Source of the DNA: an uncultured Bacteroidales bacterium
GTDB lineage: Bacteria; Bacteroidota; Bacteroidia; Bacteroidales; UBA932
Length of the DNA stretch: 27,395 bases
Assembly (NCBI GenBank): GCA_946617545.1
Contig: CAMOKK010000001.1
Span: 1-27,395, forward strand
Reading direction: 5' to 3'
Shown here piece by piece: positions 8,294-16,553 of this stretch; position 1 is the stretch's first letter, and each line of letters begins with the position of its first letter. The notes under the pieces are model-generated. The model worked only from the letters and a program-made list of their open reading frames with translations. It was not told the origin of the DNA and did no database searches. Both the position numbers and the translations under genes were made by a program.

Positions 8294-10618
8294 ATGACAG
8301 AAGAAAAGAAGAAAAAAATCATCAAGTGGTACTGGATTCTTCTGACCGCTCCCTTCGCCGCCCTGCTGGTCCTGCTGTGTATCGTATGGGCCTTTGCCGA
8401 TATCCCCTCCATCGAGCAGCTGGAAAACCCGGACACCAAACTGGCCACCCAGGTAATTGCCCAGGAAGGGGAAATCCTCACCACTTATCATATAGAGAAC
8501 CGCACCTTCGTGTCCTATGAAGACCTGGCCCCTTCCCTGGTTCAGGCCGCCGTGGCCACGGAAGACAAGCGCTTCTACAAGCACTCCGGCGTAGATATCC
8601 AGTCCCTGGCCCGCGTCATGTTCAAAACCCTCCTGGGACGGGATTCCTCCCAGGGCGGCGGCTCCACCATCACCCAGCAGCTGGCCAAAACCCTCTACCC
8701 CCGCGGAGAGCGTGTGGGCAAGGTGAAGATGATTTGGATCAAGCTCAAAGAGTGGATCACGGCCATCAAGCTGGAGAAAAACTATACCAAGGAAGAGATT
8801 GTGGACATGTACCTCAATGCCATCTTCTTCGGCTCCAATTCTTACGGCATTTCCAGCGCCGCCTTCCAGTTCTTCGGCAAGCAGCCCGCAGACCTCCTCA
8901 CGGAAGAGAGCGCCGTGCTGGTGGGCATGGTGAACAAGCCCACGCGCTACAACCCCGCCATCAATCCGGAGCACGCCCTGCGCCGCCGCAACCTGGTGCT
9001 GGACCGCATGTGCTCCATGAAATACCTCACCAAGGCCCAGCGGGACTCCCTGCAGGCCCTTCCCATTGTGCTGCAGGAACGCCAGGGAGACCGCACCACC
9101 GGTGTGGGTCCGTATTTCCGCGACATGCTCCGCCGCACCATGGGCGCCTCCAAACCCAAACGTTCCTCCTACCTTTATCAGGAGGACTATCAGGCCGATT
9201 CCACCCTCTGGGCCGACGACCCCCTGTACGGCTGGCTCAACAAGAACTACAAGAGCGACGGCACGCCTTATGATCTGGAGGTGGATGGCCTGCGCATCTA
9301 TACCACCATCAATTACAAGATGCAGCGTTATGCCCAGGAGGCCATTGCAGAACACCTGGGGAAAGACCTCCAGCCCGCTTTCTGGAAAGAGCTTCGCAGC
9401 CGCCGCAACCCTCCTTTCACCGCGGACACGGACAAATCCGTCATAGAGACCACCATGAAGCAGGCCCGCCGCTGGAGCGACCGCACCCGCATGATGAAGG
9501 CTTCCGGCCACTCGGACGCCCAGATAGAGGCTTCTTTCTCCAAACCGGTAAAGATGCGCGTTTTCACCTGGGAGAAGCCCGGCTATCGGGACACCACCCT
9601 CACCCCGGACGATTCCATCCGTTACTACAAGTCTTTCTTCCGGGCGGCCTTCATGGCCATAGAGCCGGGTACGGGCCACGTACGGGCCTATGTGGGCGGT
9701 CCGGATTACCGTTATTTCAAGTATGACAACGTCCGTCAGGGCAAGCGTCAGGTGGGCTCTACCATCAAGCCCTTCCTCTATACGGAAGCCATGGAATCCG
9801 GCATGACCCCCTGTGACCCCGTTCTCAACGCCCCGGTGGTCATTGTGGTGAATGCGGACGGAGAAACCTGGTCTCCCCAGGACACCCATGCCGACGGAAC
9901 CATGGTAGACCTTAACTGGGGTCTGGCCCACAGCTCCAACTCCGTATCGGCCTATCTGATGAAGGAGCTGGGAGCGCCGTCCATGGTCTCCATGATGCGG
10001 AAGATGGGCATTACCGGCTTTGTGGATCCGGTGGCGTCGCTCTGCGTAGGATCGGCCGACCTTTCCGTCTACGACATGGTTACCGCCTACAACACCTACC
10101 CTTCGGGCGGTACCTATACCTCTCCCATCTTTGTCACCCGCATAGAAGACAGCGACGGAAATGTGCTAAGCCAGTTCAGCGACCGCAAGCGGGAAGCCCT
10201 CTCGCAGCGGGCTACCGGAGCCATGATTCAGATGATGCGCTCGGTGGTGGATGCCGGAGGTACCGGCGCACGCCTGCGTTTCCGCTACGGACTCAAAGGA
10301 GAGATAGCCGGCAAGACAGGCACCACCAACGACAACTCCGACGGCTGGTTCATCGGCTATACGCCTTCCATCACCGCCGGTGTATGGGTGGGTGCGGAAG
10401 ACCGTTATGTCCACTTCACCAGCACTTCTTTGGGGCAGGGAGCCAACATGGCCCTTCCCATCTGGGGCTTGTGGATGCAGAAAGTGCTAAAGGACGGAAC
10501 GCTGGGCATTTCGGAGGGAGACGTGTTCCCGGATGCCCTCAAGGGCACCTATTGCAATACGGACGGTGAGAATGTGACACCGGAGAAAACGGATTTGGAA
10601 ACTTATTATTTCGAATAA
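8294..10618 (+). CDS. Bifunctional class A penicillin-binding protein (PBP1A type)
   Basis: Inner-membrane enzyme that polymerises and cross-links peptidoglycan in the periplasm. The 774 residues have a short lysine-rich cytoplasmic N-terminus and one membrane anchor (about 11-34). The GT51 glycosyltransferase domain has catalytic Glu90 in EDKRFYKHSG and the GGSTITQQLAK motif (122-132). The transpeptidase domain has STIK at 489-492 (catalytic Ser489), SSN at 547-549 and KTG at 674-676, so both activities look intact. The start follows a promoter-like box. The stop codon shares one base with the ddl start (TAATG), so wall synthesis and D-Ala-D-Ala supply are probably translated together. Confidence 0.95.
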   Translation: MTEEKKKKIIKWYWILLTAPFAALLVLLCIVWAFADIPSIEQLENPDTKLATQVIAQEGEILTTYHIENRTFVSYEDLAPSLVQAAVATEDKRFYKHSGVDIQSLARVMFKTLLGRDSSQGGGSTITQQLAKTLYPRGERVGKVKMIWIKLKEWITAIKLEKNYTKEEIVDMYLNAIFFGSNSYGISSAAFQFFGKQPADLLTEESAVLVGMVNKPTRYNPAINPEHALRRRNLVLDRMCSMKYLTKAQRDSLQALPIVLQERQGDRTTGVGPYFRDMLRRTMGASKPKRSSYLYQEDYQADSTLWADDPLYGWLNKNYKSDGTPYDLEVDGLRIYTTINYKMQRYAQEAIAEHLGKDLQPAFWKELRSRRNPPFTADTDKSVIETTMKQARRWSDRTRMMKASGHSDAQIEASFSKPVKMRVFTWEKPGYRDTTLTPDDSIRYYKSFFRAAFMAIEPGTGHVRAYVGGPDYRYFKYDNVRQGKRQVGSTIKPFLYTEAMESGMTPCDPVLNAPVVIVVNADGETWSPQDTHADGTMVDLNWGLAHSSNSVSAYLMKELGAPSMVSMMRKMGITGFVDPVASLCVGSADLSVYDMVTAYNTYPSGGTYTSPIFVTRIEDSDGNVLSQFSDRKREALSQRATGAMIQMMRSVVDAGGTGARLRFRYGLKGEIAGKTGTTNDNSDGWFIGYTPSITAGVWVGAEDRYVHFTSTSLGQGANMALPIWGLWMQKVLKDGTLGISEGDVFPDALKGTYCNTDGENVTPEKTDLETYYFE

Positions 10619-11637
10619 TGGCAAAGTATCAATCGATAGCCGTCATTTACGGAAGCGACTCTTCCGAGTGGGAAGTCTCTTGCCGGAGCGGAGAATTCAC
10701 CGCCTCCCGCATAGACGAGTTCCAGTATGATGTATATGAGGTGTTTGCCCGCTTCGGCCAGTGGCGCCTGGTGGCCATGAGAAAGGCCAATTCCATGCGC
10801 CAGGCGTTCCCGGAAGGGGCCCAGCCGATGGTGGACAAGTCAGACTTCTCCGTTATGGTCCTGGGAGAAAAAATCAAGTTCGATTTTGCCTATATCATGC
10901 AGCACGGCGCCCCCGGAGAGACGGGCCTGCTGCAGGGCTATTTCGAGATGTTGGGCATTCCCCATTCCACCTGCAGTGCCTTTGTAACCACGGTGGCCTT
11001 CGACAAATACTCCTGCAAGAGCTACCTCCGTGGGCAGGGCCTCGTGAAACTGGCTCCGGACGCCGTCATCCGCATCGGAGAAGACATCGACGCCTTTTCA
11101 TCGGCCACCATCGAGAAGTTGGGCCTTCCCCTCTTTGTGAAGCCCACCCGCGGCGGTTCCAGCTTCGGCGTCACCAAGGTGGAGAAGGCGGAAGACCTGC
11201 CGGCCGCCATCCGTTTTGCCTTTACGGAAGGAGAGCAGGTGATTGTGGAGAAGGCTGTCAAGGCGCAGCACGAGCTCACCTGCGGCGTGTACCGTGACGG
11301 CAAGGAAATCAAGGCCCTTCCCATCATAGAGATTGTCTCCCAGACCGGCTGGTTCGACTACGATGCCAAGTACAACGGCCTCAGCCAGGAGATTTGCCCG
11401 GCTCCCGTATCCGAAGAGCTCACCACCCAGGTGCAGGAGACCAGCAAACGGATATACCGCTACCTGGGCTGCAAGGGCCTTGTGAGAATGGATTACCTGT
11501 CTGCCGAAGACGGCCTGTACTTCCTGGAAGTGAACATTATCCCGGGCATGACCAACGCCTCGCTGGTGCCCAAGATGATCCGCACTTCCGGCCAGACCAT
11601 CACGGACTTCCTCACCACCATCATCGAAAATTCATAG
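10618..11637 (+). CDS. ddl: D-alanine--D-alanine ligase
   Basis: ATP-grasp enzyme making the D-Ala-D-Ala dipeptide for the peptidoglycan stem. Of its 339 residues, the N-terminal domain has VIYGSDSSEWEVSCRSGEF (10-28), the Bacteroidota variant of the family N-terminus. HGAPGETGLLQ (96-106) is the conserved substrate-site segment. The ATP-binding loop KPTRGGSSFGV spans 175-185, and EVNIIPGMT (304-312) supplies metal- and D-Ala-binding residues. The start overlaps the PBP stop by one base and prmC starts six bases after the ddl stop, so the three genes look like one operon. Confidence 0.95.
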   Translation: MAKYQSIAVIYGSDSSEWEVSCRSGEFTASRIDEFQYDVYEVFARFGQWRLVAMRKANSMRQAFPEGAQPMVDKSDFSVMVLGEKIKFDFAYIMQHGAPGETGLLQGYFEMLGIPHSTCSAFVTTVAFDKYSCKSYLRGQGLVKLAPDAVIRIGEDIDAFSSATIEKLGLPLFVKPTRGGSSFGVTKVEKAEDLPAAIRFAFTEGEQVIVEKAVKAQHELTCGVYRDGKEIKALPIIEIVSQTGWFDYDAKYNGLSQEICPAPVSEELTTQVQETSKRIYRYLGCKGLVRMDYLSAEDGLYFLEVNIIPGMTNASLVPKMIRTSGQTITDFLTTIIENS

Positions 11638-11643
11638 GGAACC

Positions 11644-12519
11644 ATGCTCCTGACGGCTTTCCTGAAAGAGGGGACTGCTGCCCTGGAACCGCTGTACCCC
11701 AGCTCGGAGGCACGCTCGTTGCTTCTGATGCTCTGTGAGGCGCAGCTGGGTGTGCAGCGCCATACTCCCATCCTGGAACCGTCCTACGAGATTCCTTCTG
11801 GCCGCCTGCCTTCCCTTTTAGCTGCCCTTGAGCGCTTGAAGAAGGGAGAGCCCGTCCAGTATGTCCTGGGCTTTTCCGAGTTTATGGGCCGACGTTTCCG
11901 CGTTTCGCCCGCCGTCCTCATCCCCCGGCCGGAGACGGAGCAGCTGGTTATGGCGGCGGTGGACATCCTTCGGGGCCTGCCCCGCGGGGCGCGTGTGCTG
12001 GATCTCTGTACGGGCTCCGGCTGCATAGCCTGGTCGCTGGCCCTGGAAGTGCCCGGAACCTCCGTCGTGGGTGTGGATATTTCGCAGGAAGCCCTTCAGG
12101 TGGCCCGCAGCCAAGATTTTCCCTTGGATGCAGGCGCCCAGGCCCCCGTCTTTGTACAGGCCGATGTCCTGGCTCCGGCGGCGCAGCCTTTCCCCTTCGG
12201 CCCTTTCGATCTGATAGTGTCCAATCCTCCCTATATATTGGAAGCGGAGAAGGCGCAGATGCGGCGCAATGTACTGGATTTTGAGCCGCCCATAGCCCTC
12301 TTTGTCCCGGACTCGGACCCTTTGGTCTTTTACCAGTCCGTGGCGGCGTGGAGCGGCCGTCTGCTGGTCCCCGGCGGAACGGGGCTGGTGGAGATTAATG
12401 AAACCTTGGGAGCGGCCACTGCGGAGCTTTTTTCCTCCGCCGGATTTTCCGATGTGCGCCAAATGAAGGATTTTTTTGACAAAGATCGCTTTGTAGGCTT
12501 CCGGAAATCGGCCTCCTAA
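11644..12519 (+). CDS. prmC: Release factor glutamine methyltransferase
   Basis: SAM-dependent N5-methylation of the glutamine in the GGQ motif of release factors RF1/RF2, needed for efficient termination. Its 291 residues include an N-terminal helical domain and then IPRPETEQLV (93-102), the segment contacting the release factor. SAM motif I is DLCTGSGCIA (120-129) and the catalytic NPPY is at 194-197 in IVSNPPYILE. All family hallmarks are present. It is the third gene after the class A PBP and ddl, six bases from ddl. Its link to wall synthesis is probably only co-transcription. Confidence 0.93.
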   Translation: MLLTAFLKEGTAALEPLYPSSEARSLLLMLCEAQLGVQRHTPILEPSYEIPSGRLPSLLAALERLKKGEPVQYVLGFSEFMGRRFRVSPAVLIPRPETEQLVMAAVDILRGLPRGARVLDLCTGSGCIAWSLALEVPGTSVVGVDISQEALQVARSQDFPLDAGAQAPVFVQADVLAPAAQPFPFGPFDLIVSNPPYILEAEKAQMRRNVLDFEPPIALFVPDSDPLVFYQSVAAWSGRLLVPGGTGLVEINETLGAATAELFSSAGFSDVRQMKDFFDKDRFVGFRKSAS

Positions 12520-12543
12520 TATCCTCTAATGCATATTTTAATT

Positions 12544-12574
12544 TTATCCGTGTAACACTTTTTTACACGGATAA
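12544..12574. repeat. 12-bp perfect inverted repeat between prmC and the lipoprotein gene
   Basis: TTATCCGTGTAA (12544-12555) and TTACACGGATAA (12563-12574) are perfect complements around a 7-base CACTTTT loop. In the prmC direction no U run follows the stem (next bases GTATTC), so it is not a canonical intrinsic terminator. It ends about 9 bases upstream of the TACTTTGC box of the lipoprotein gene and covers its -33 area. An operator role is therefore equally possible. Confidence 0.6.
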
Positions 12575-12582
12575 GTATTCGG

Positions 12583-12590
12583 TACTTTGC
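12583..12590 (+). promoter_or_regulatory. Possible -7 box of the lipoprotein gene
   Basis: TACTTTGC lies 36 bases before the start codon. It lacks one base relative to TAnnTTTG but is identical, including the following AGAA, to the topA promoter box on the other strand at 8184-8195. That shared context is the main support. Confidence 0.4.
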
Positions 12591-12626
12591 AGAAAGGAAC
12601 CGGAGCCAAATTCCGGACATGGCAAA

Positions 12627-13796
12627 ATGAAGTACAAAAGTTTATTATTGGGGATGGCCGCTCTTGCTTTGGCAGGGCTCCTGGGCGGCTGCGAGAAAGT
12701 GATTGTTACCCCCGTCAATGAAGAGGATTCTCCCTCAGAGCCCGCCGTCCTCCTGGAAGATGTGGCCCGTCTGTTGTCTGTGCTTCCCCTTGAAAGCGAG
12801 CAGTTGGAAGAGGTTTATGATGCGGCCCGGGCATCGGCCACCAATGGCTACGATGAAGAATACCGCATGCAGGAGCTGTTTTCAGAGCCGGGTGCGGGCG
12901 TGGGAGACAAGGCTTCCACCAAGGCCGAGGGTTACAGCCGCCCCCTTCGCGAACTGCTCCGGGAGGCCGCCCTCTCCACCAAGGCCGACGGGATGTTGGA
13001 AGACCCGGAGGCTTGGTTGGAGGCCTTGGAAAGCTCCGACGTTCAGATTTACTGGCCTTTTTCCGAGGCCTGGGACGGAGACTCCTTCCCGGTGGTCACC
13101 TTCGACCCCGGTGGGGATGTGGGCTCCAATGAAGGCTATTCGCTGGGCCCGGACGGGAAGGTGACCAAGGTGCTGGTGACGGAAGAAATGGCCCGGGAGC
13201 AGCCCGTGTGGGTGGTAAACCGCAATTCGGATGCAGAGTACAAGACGCTGGAGATGCTCCGCCGGGAAGACCCTTCCTGGGGACAGGGCGGGGGAGACCT
13301 GGTGGTTTCCAAGGCCGATTCCGAGATTAAGACCCTGGTTCTGCGCAGTTTCAAGGCCAAGCGTCAGTTCGATTCCTGGTTTGCCGGGGCCAGTGAGTTC
13401 TGGGTCAAAATGGGCTCTGTAGAGGATTTCATAGCTTCTACGGAGGCGGAGCTGCGCCTGTACGAGCCCTCCATCACGGACTTCCTCATGGTGGTGCGGC
13501 GTGCAGAGGTGGGTATGGACCTCACGTTCAATGCCGTGCTGGTTTCCGAATGGACGCCGCAGTTGTCATCGGCCGCCCTGATGATTGTGGAAGATGACGG
13601 CGGTACGCAGACTTCCTGGAAGTGCAGTGCCACGGTCAAGTACAATTCCAAAAGTTATGGCTTTGATATAGACTTGCCCCTGCGCACCCGTGACGACATT
13701 GTCTGGCGCGGAAACCTCACCCGCTCCTATATTGAAAAATTTAACGGCCAGCAGGTGGGCCTGGGAGATGTGGAATTGGTGTTGGAACTGATATAA
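12627..13796 (+). CDS. Predicted lipoprotein of unknown function
   Basis: Not recognised. The 389-residue product has a lipoprotein signal peptide (MKYKSLLLGMAALALAGLLG) with Cys22 as the probable lipidated residue, so it should be anchored to the inner or outer membrane facing the periplasm or surface. The next residues (EKVIV) are not a clear surface-export signal. The middle is acidic and low in cysteine, and carries two STKA segments (DKASTKAEG and ALSTKADG) about 20 residues apart in a probably flexible linker. The last 100 residues look beta-rich (NAVLVSEWTPQLSSAALMIV; WKCSATVKYNSKSYGFDIDL). It stands alone: prmC ends 107 bases upstream across an inverted repeat, and the U32 gene converges 18 bases downstream. 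The reading frame itself is secure. Confidence 0.85.
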   Translation: MKYKSLLLGMAALALAGLLGGCEKVIVTPVNEEDSPSEPAVLLEDVARLLSVLPLESEQLEEVYDAARASATNGYDEEYRMQELFSEPGAGVGDKASTKAEGYSRPLRELLREAALSTKADGMLEDPEAWLEALESSDVQIYWPFSEAWDGDSFPVVTFDPGGDVGSNEGYSLGPDGKVTKVLVTEEMAREQPVWVVNRNSDAEYKTLEMLRREDPSWGQGGGDLVVSKADSEIKTLVLRSFKAKRQFDSWFAGASEFWVKMGSVEDFIASTEAELRLYEPSITDFLMVVRRAEVGMDLTFNAVLVSEWTPQLSSAALMIVEDDGGTQTSWKCSATVKYNSKSYGFDIDLPLRTRDDIVWRGNLTRSYIEKFNGQQVGLGDVELVLELI

Positions 13797-13814
13797 AGTC
13801 CGGAAGATTTGCAG

Positions 13815-15533
13815 TCAAGCTTTCACCGTCATTTCACAGACGGAGCAGTGGAAGTCTAAGCGCAGCCGCTCTTTCCCATTGCGCAGAAAGAGTGGCTGTG
13901 CGCTGCGGGCCTTCCCCTGTTTGGGGCAGAGGCCCAGCTGGTGCCGGATGCAGTATTTGCTGCGCATGAGCTCTCCGCCGGAGGAGTATTCCAAGCGGAA
14001 GGTGCTGTGGGGGTCTTTTACGCCGCGCCGCAGGGGAAGGGCATGAACCGGAAGGGCGTCAAGTTGTGCCGCCAGCTCCCTCCGGGCCCCGTTAAGGGCC
14101 GATGCGGCCAGGAACGGAACCGGTCCCTCCACCTGCACGGCAGGCTCTGAGAAGGCGTAGTGTCCGCTTCTTTTGGCCAGCTGGCCCCGGATGGTCTGGA
14201 GCATCCTTTCCGCGTCACGGGCCTCATCGAAGGGGCCTTCCAACACCACGGAGGCCTCCCGGCCGTCCTCCGACAGGGCGGAAACAAAAAGCCGGCCATC
14301 TTTCAAGTGTACATTAAGCCGCACGTCCATTTCCCGCACCGGTTTTCCGGCCTCAATCTGCCGCTCAAAGGCGGCGCTGATATTCCGGTACAGGCGGGCG
14401 CCTTCCTTCAGGCCGGAGGGCTTCTTGCAGCGGATGGCCAGGCCCTCGCACACATCGGCCCGGAAGCCGGTGATGCCGCCGTCGGCATTCACGAAGGCAA
14501 AGCCGTCTCCGTTGGAGAGAACCAGGCCCGGGAAGGCAGGTTTCAGCACAATGCCGTCGGGCCGCAGGGCCGCCACGGTGCCCACATATTCCCCCATGGA
14601 TTTGGGTGCATCCATGCAGGCCCAGTCTCCTCTTTCCCCGTCTAAAAACAGCTCTGTATAGCCCCGGTTGAAGGTTTTACGCACATCCGGGGTAAAGCCG
14701 CCCCGCACATGGCCGAAGGACGCGCGGCGGTAAAGCTCCGGGTGGCGGGAAACCAGGGCGTCCAAGGCCTCCGAATAGGCCTTCACCACGTTTCGCACAT
14801 AGGATTCTCCCTTGAGCCGGCCCTCAATCTTGAAGGAGCACACCCCCGCCTGGGCCAGGTCTTCCAAGCGCTGTAACAGGTTATAATCCTTAAGGGAAAG
14901 AAGCGCTTTGTTGCGCACCAGAACCTTGCCGGAGGCGTCTTCGAGGTCATAGAGATTGCGGCAGGGCTGGGCGCAGGCCCCCCGGTTGGCACTGCGGCCG
15001 GTGAGGTGTTCGGAGAGGTAGCACTGCCCGCTGTAGCACACGCACAGGGCGCCGTGAACAAAGAATTCCAGCTCGGCGTCCACAGCCTCCCGGATGGCCC
15101 GGATTTGTTCCAGGGAGAGTTCCCGCTCCAGCACCAATCGGCCAAAGCCCAGGCTCTCCAGCCCGCGGGCCTTAAGAGGCGTACGGATAGCGCATTGGGT
15201 GGAGGCATGCATCACCAGGGAACCGCTCATGGAGAGCACCGCCGGGTCCTGCACAATCAGGGCGTCCACCCCGGCTTTCTCCAATGCCTGGACCAGCTCC
15301 TGCGCCTGAGGTATCTCCTCCTGCTCCAGAAGGGTATTCACCGTGGCGTAGATACGGGCGCCGAAGCGATGGGCATACTCGCAGAGCCGGGCAATGTCCT
15401 CCACCGGATTTCCGGCGGCCTGCCGGGCTCCAAAGGCCGGCCCTGCGATATAAACGGCATCGGCCCCGCAGTCTATGGCTGCAAGGCCGATTTCTATGTT
15501 CCTGGCTGGAGCCAGCAGTTCCAGCGTCTTCAA
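13815..15533 (-). CDS. U32-family peptidase-like protein (RlhA/TrhP-type RNA hydroxylation factor)
   Basis: The U32 family includes collagenase-like proteins and the RNA hydroxylation factors RlhA (23S rRNA) and TrhP (tRNA U34). The window gives a TIM-barrel N-terminus (KTLELLAPARNIEIGLAAID). The family cysteine core begins FVHGALCVCYSGQCYL and ends ANRGACAQPCR, with Cys164, 166, 171, 187 and 191; such cysteines are thought to bind an Fe-S cluster. A DUF3656-like region follows. The C-terminal cysteine pairs are CIRHQLGLC and CSVC. RNA modification is more likely than proteolysis, but the substrate is unknown. Start choice: the reading opens far upstream inside the TPR gene, but homology begins at KTLEL. 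TTG at 15533, one base after the TPR stop codon (TAA-T-TTG), gives 572 residues and reinitiation-type coupling. Confidence 0.86.
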   Translation of the reverse strand: MKTLELLAPARNIEIGLAAIDCGADAVYIAGPAFGARQAAGNPVEDIARLCEYAHRFGARIYATVNTLLEQEEIPQAQELVQALEKAGVDALIVQDPAVLSMSGSLVMHASTQCAIRTPLKARGLESLGFGRLVLERELSLEQIRAIREAVDAELEFFVHGALCVCYSGQCYLSEHLTGRSANRGACAQPCRNLYDLEDASGKVLVRNKALLSLKDYNLLQRLEDLAQAGVCSFKIEGRLKGESYVRNVVKAYSEALDALVSRHPELYRRASFGHVRGGFTPDVRKTFNRGYTELFLDGERGDWACMDAPKSMGEYVGTVAALRPDGIVLKPAFPGLVLSNGDGFAFVNADGGITGFRADVCEGLAIRCKKPSGLKEGARLYRNISAAFERQIEAGKPVREMDVRLNVHLKDGRLFVSALSEDGREASVVLEGPFDEARDAERMLQTIRGQLAKRSGHYAFSEPAVQVEGPVPFLAASALNGARRELAAQLDALPVHALPLRRGVKDPHSTFRLEYSSGGELMRSKYCIRHQLGLCPKQGKARSAQPLFLRNGKERLRLDFHCSVCEMTVKA

Positions 15534-15534
15534 A

Positions 15535-16458
15535 TTAGAGGGCTTTGAGCTGAGCCTCGGCCTGGGCGGCATACTTGGTGCCGGCCAGTTTGCCGTAATA
15601 CTCCTTGGCGGTAGCCTTGTCTCCGGACTTCTGGGCGGTGGCGGCGATGGTGAAGATGATGTCGGCCGCATTCTTGGCATTGGGAGAGAGCTCCAGATAC
15701 TTCTTGTAGGCGTCGATGGCCTTGGCGCTCTTGCCGCTCTTGGTGAGGGCGCTGGCCATGAGGAGGTAGGCGTTGCCGCTCTCGGCATAGCTGTTGGATT
15801 TCTCGAAGGCTTCCACGGCCTCATTGTTCTTTCCTCCCTTCAGGAAGGCCTGTCCCTGACGCAGATAGGCGGTAGAAAGCAGCTTGGGGGCATTTTCTTC
15901 TCCCAGCTCATTAGCCTTGGTGAGGGACTCGATGGCGCCGTTCATGTTGCCGCTCTGCATGAGGGCCTGGCCCAGCAGCAGGTTGGCCTGTCCGTCTTCG
16001 GGGGTGAGGGCAACCAGCTCCTTGAAGGTGGCGGCAGCACCGGCTGCATCCTTGGCCTTGAGCTGGGTGGCACCTTTACGCATGTATACGTTGGGGATGA
16101 GGGTGGCAATCTCCTGGGCTGCTTCGGCCTCTTCATATTCGGCTGCGGTGGTCTTGGCCTCTGCGAGGGTGGCCAGGGCATCATCGTATGCGTCTTCGTT
16201 AATCTGATCCTTGGCAATGGACACAAGGGCGCCTACGATGGCACTCTTACATTTGGCCACAAATTCGGGAGCCTCTTCTTCCGTGCAGGCCTGGGCCTGC
16301 TCAAGGGCGGAACGGAACTGGGCCAGGGCCTCGGTCTTGTTGGTTTCCATAGCCTGGGCGCCTGCATTGAAAGCGTCAACAGCTGCGTTGAAATCTTGTG
16401 CACCGGCTACTGCGGCGCTCAGCCCCAGGGCTGCGAGAACAACAAAAAATCTTTTCAT
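15535..16458 (-). CDS. Secreted tetratricopeptide-repeat protein
   Basis: The 307-residue product has a clear signal peptide (MKRFFVVLAALGLSAAVAGA, cleavage near Ala20/Gln21), so it is periplasmic or outer-membrane associated. The rest is alanine-rich helical repeats of TPR type, for example NAVDAFNAGAQAMETNKTEA, ANLLLGQALMQSGNMNGAIE and AYKKYLELSPNAKNAADIIF. About six repeats cover residues 25-300. TPR proteins are protein-interaction scaffolds and the partner is not evident. It is the first gene of a two-gene unit with the U32 protein, whose start lies one base after this stop. Promoter-like sequence at 16507-16514 would drive both. Confidence 0.88.
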   Translation of the reverse strand: MKRFFVVLAALGLSAAVAGAQDFNAAVDAFNAGAQAMETNKTEALAQFRSALEQAQACTEEEAPEFVAKCKSAIVGALVSIAKDQINEDAYDDALATLAEAKTTAAEYEEAEAAQEIATLIPNVYMRKGATQLKAKDAAGAAATFKELVALTPEDGQANLLLGQALMQSGNMNGAIESLTKANELGEENAPKLLSTAYLRQGQAFLKGGKNNEAVEAFEKSNSYAESGNAYLLMASALTKSGKSAKAIDAYKKYLELSPNAKNAADIIFTIAATAQKSGDKATAKEYYGKLAGTKYAAQAEAQLKAL

Positions 16459-16502
16459 CTTCTTCTTTATTAAGCTAAGTTAGACATACGTTTAGCACGC
16501 GA

Positions 16503-16535
16503 ATTGCAAAATTAGCAAAATAGTTTGTAATTTTG
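16503..16535 (+). promoter_or_regulatory. Probable promoter of the M16-like gene
   Basis: ATTG (16503-16506) is followed after 21 bases by TAATTTTG (16528-16535), an exact -7 match with correct spacing. The ATG follows 18 bases later. Its spacer contains the -7 box of the divergent TPR gene. Confidence 0.55.
16507..16514 (-). promoter_or_regulatory. Probable -7 box of the TPR-U32 unit
   Basis: The minus strand reads TAATTTTG, an exact match to TAnnTTTG, 48 bases upstream of the TPR start codon. It lies inside the spacer of the plus-strand promoter of the M16-like gene, so both promoters cannot be occupied together. Confidence 0.5.
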
Positions 16536-16553
16536 TACGAAAATCTTGTAAAA

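Noticed and set aside
8153..9931. Minus-strand open frame of nearly 600 codons opposite the class A PBP gene
   Set aside because: Same compositional shadow; it would also read through the divergent promoter region.
15534..15824. N-terminal extension of the U32 reading frame into the TPR gene
   Set aside because: Pro/Ser/Arg-rich low-complexity sequence overlapping a real gene in another frame; homology begins at KTLELLAPA.
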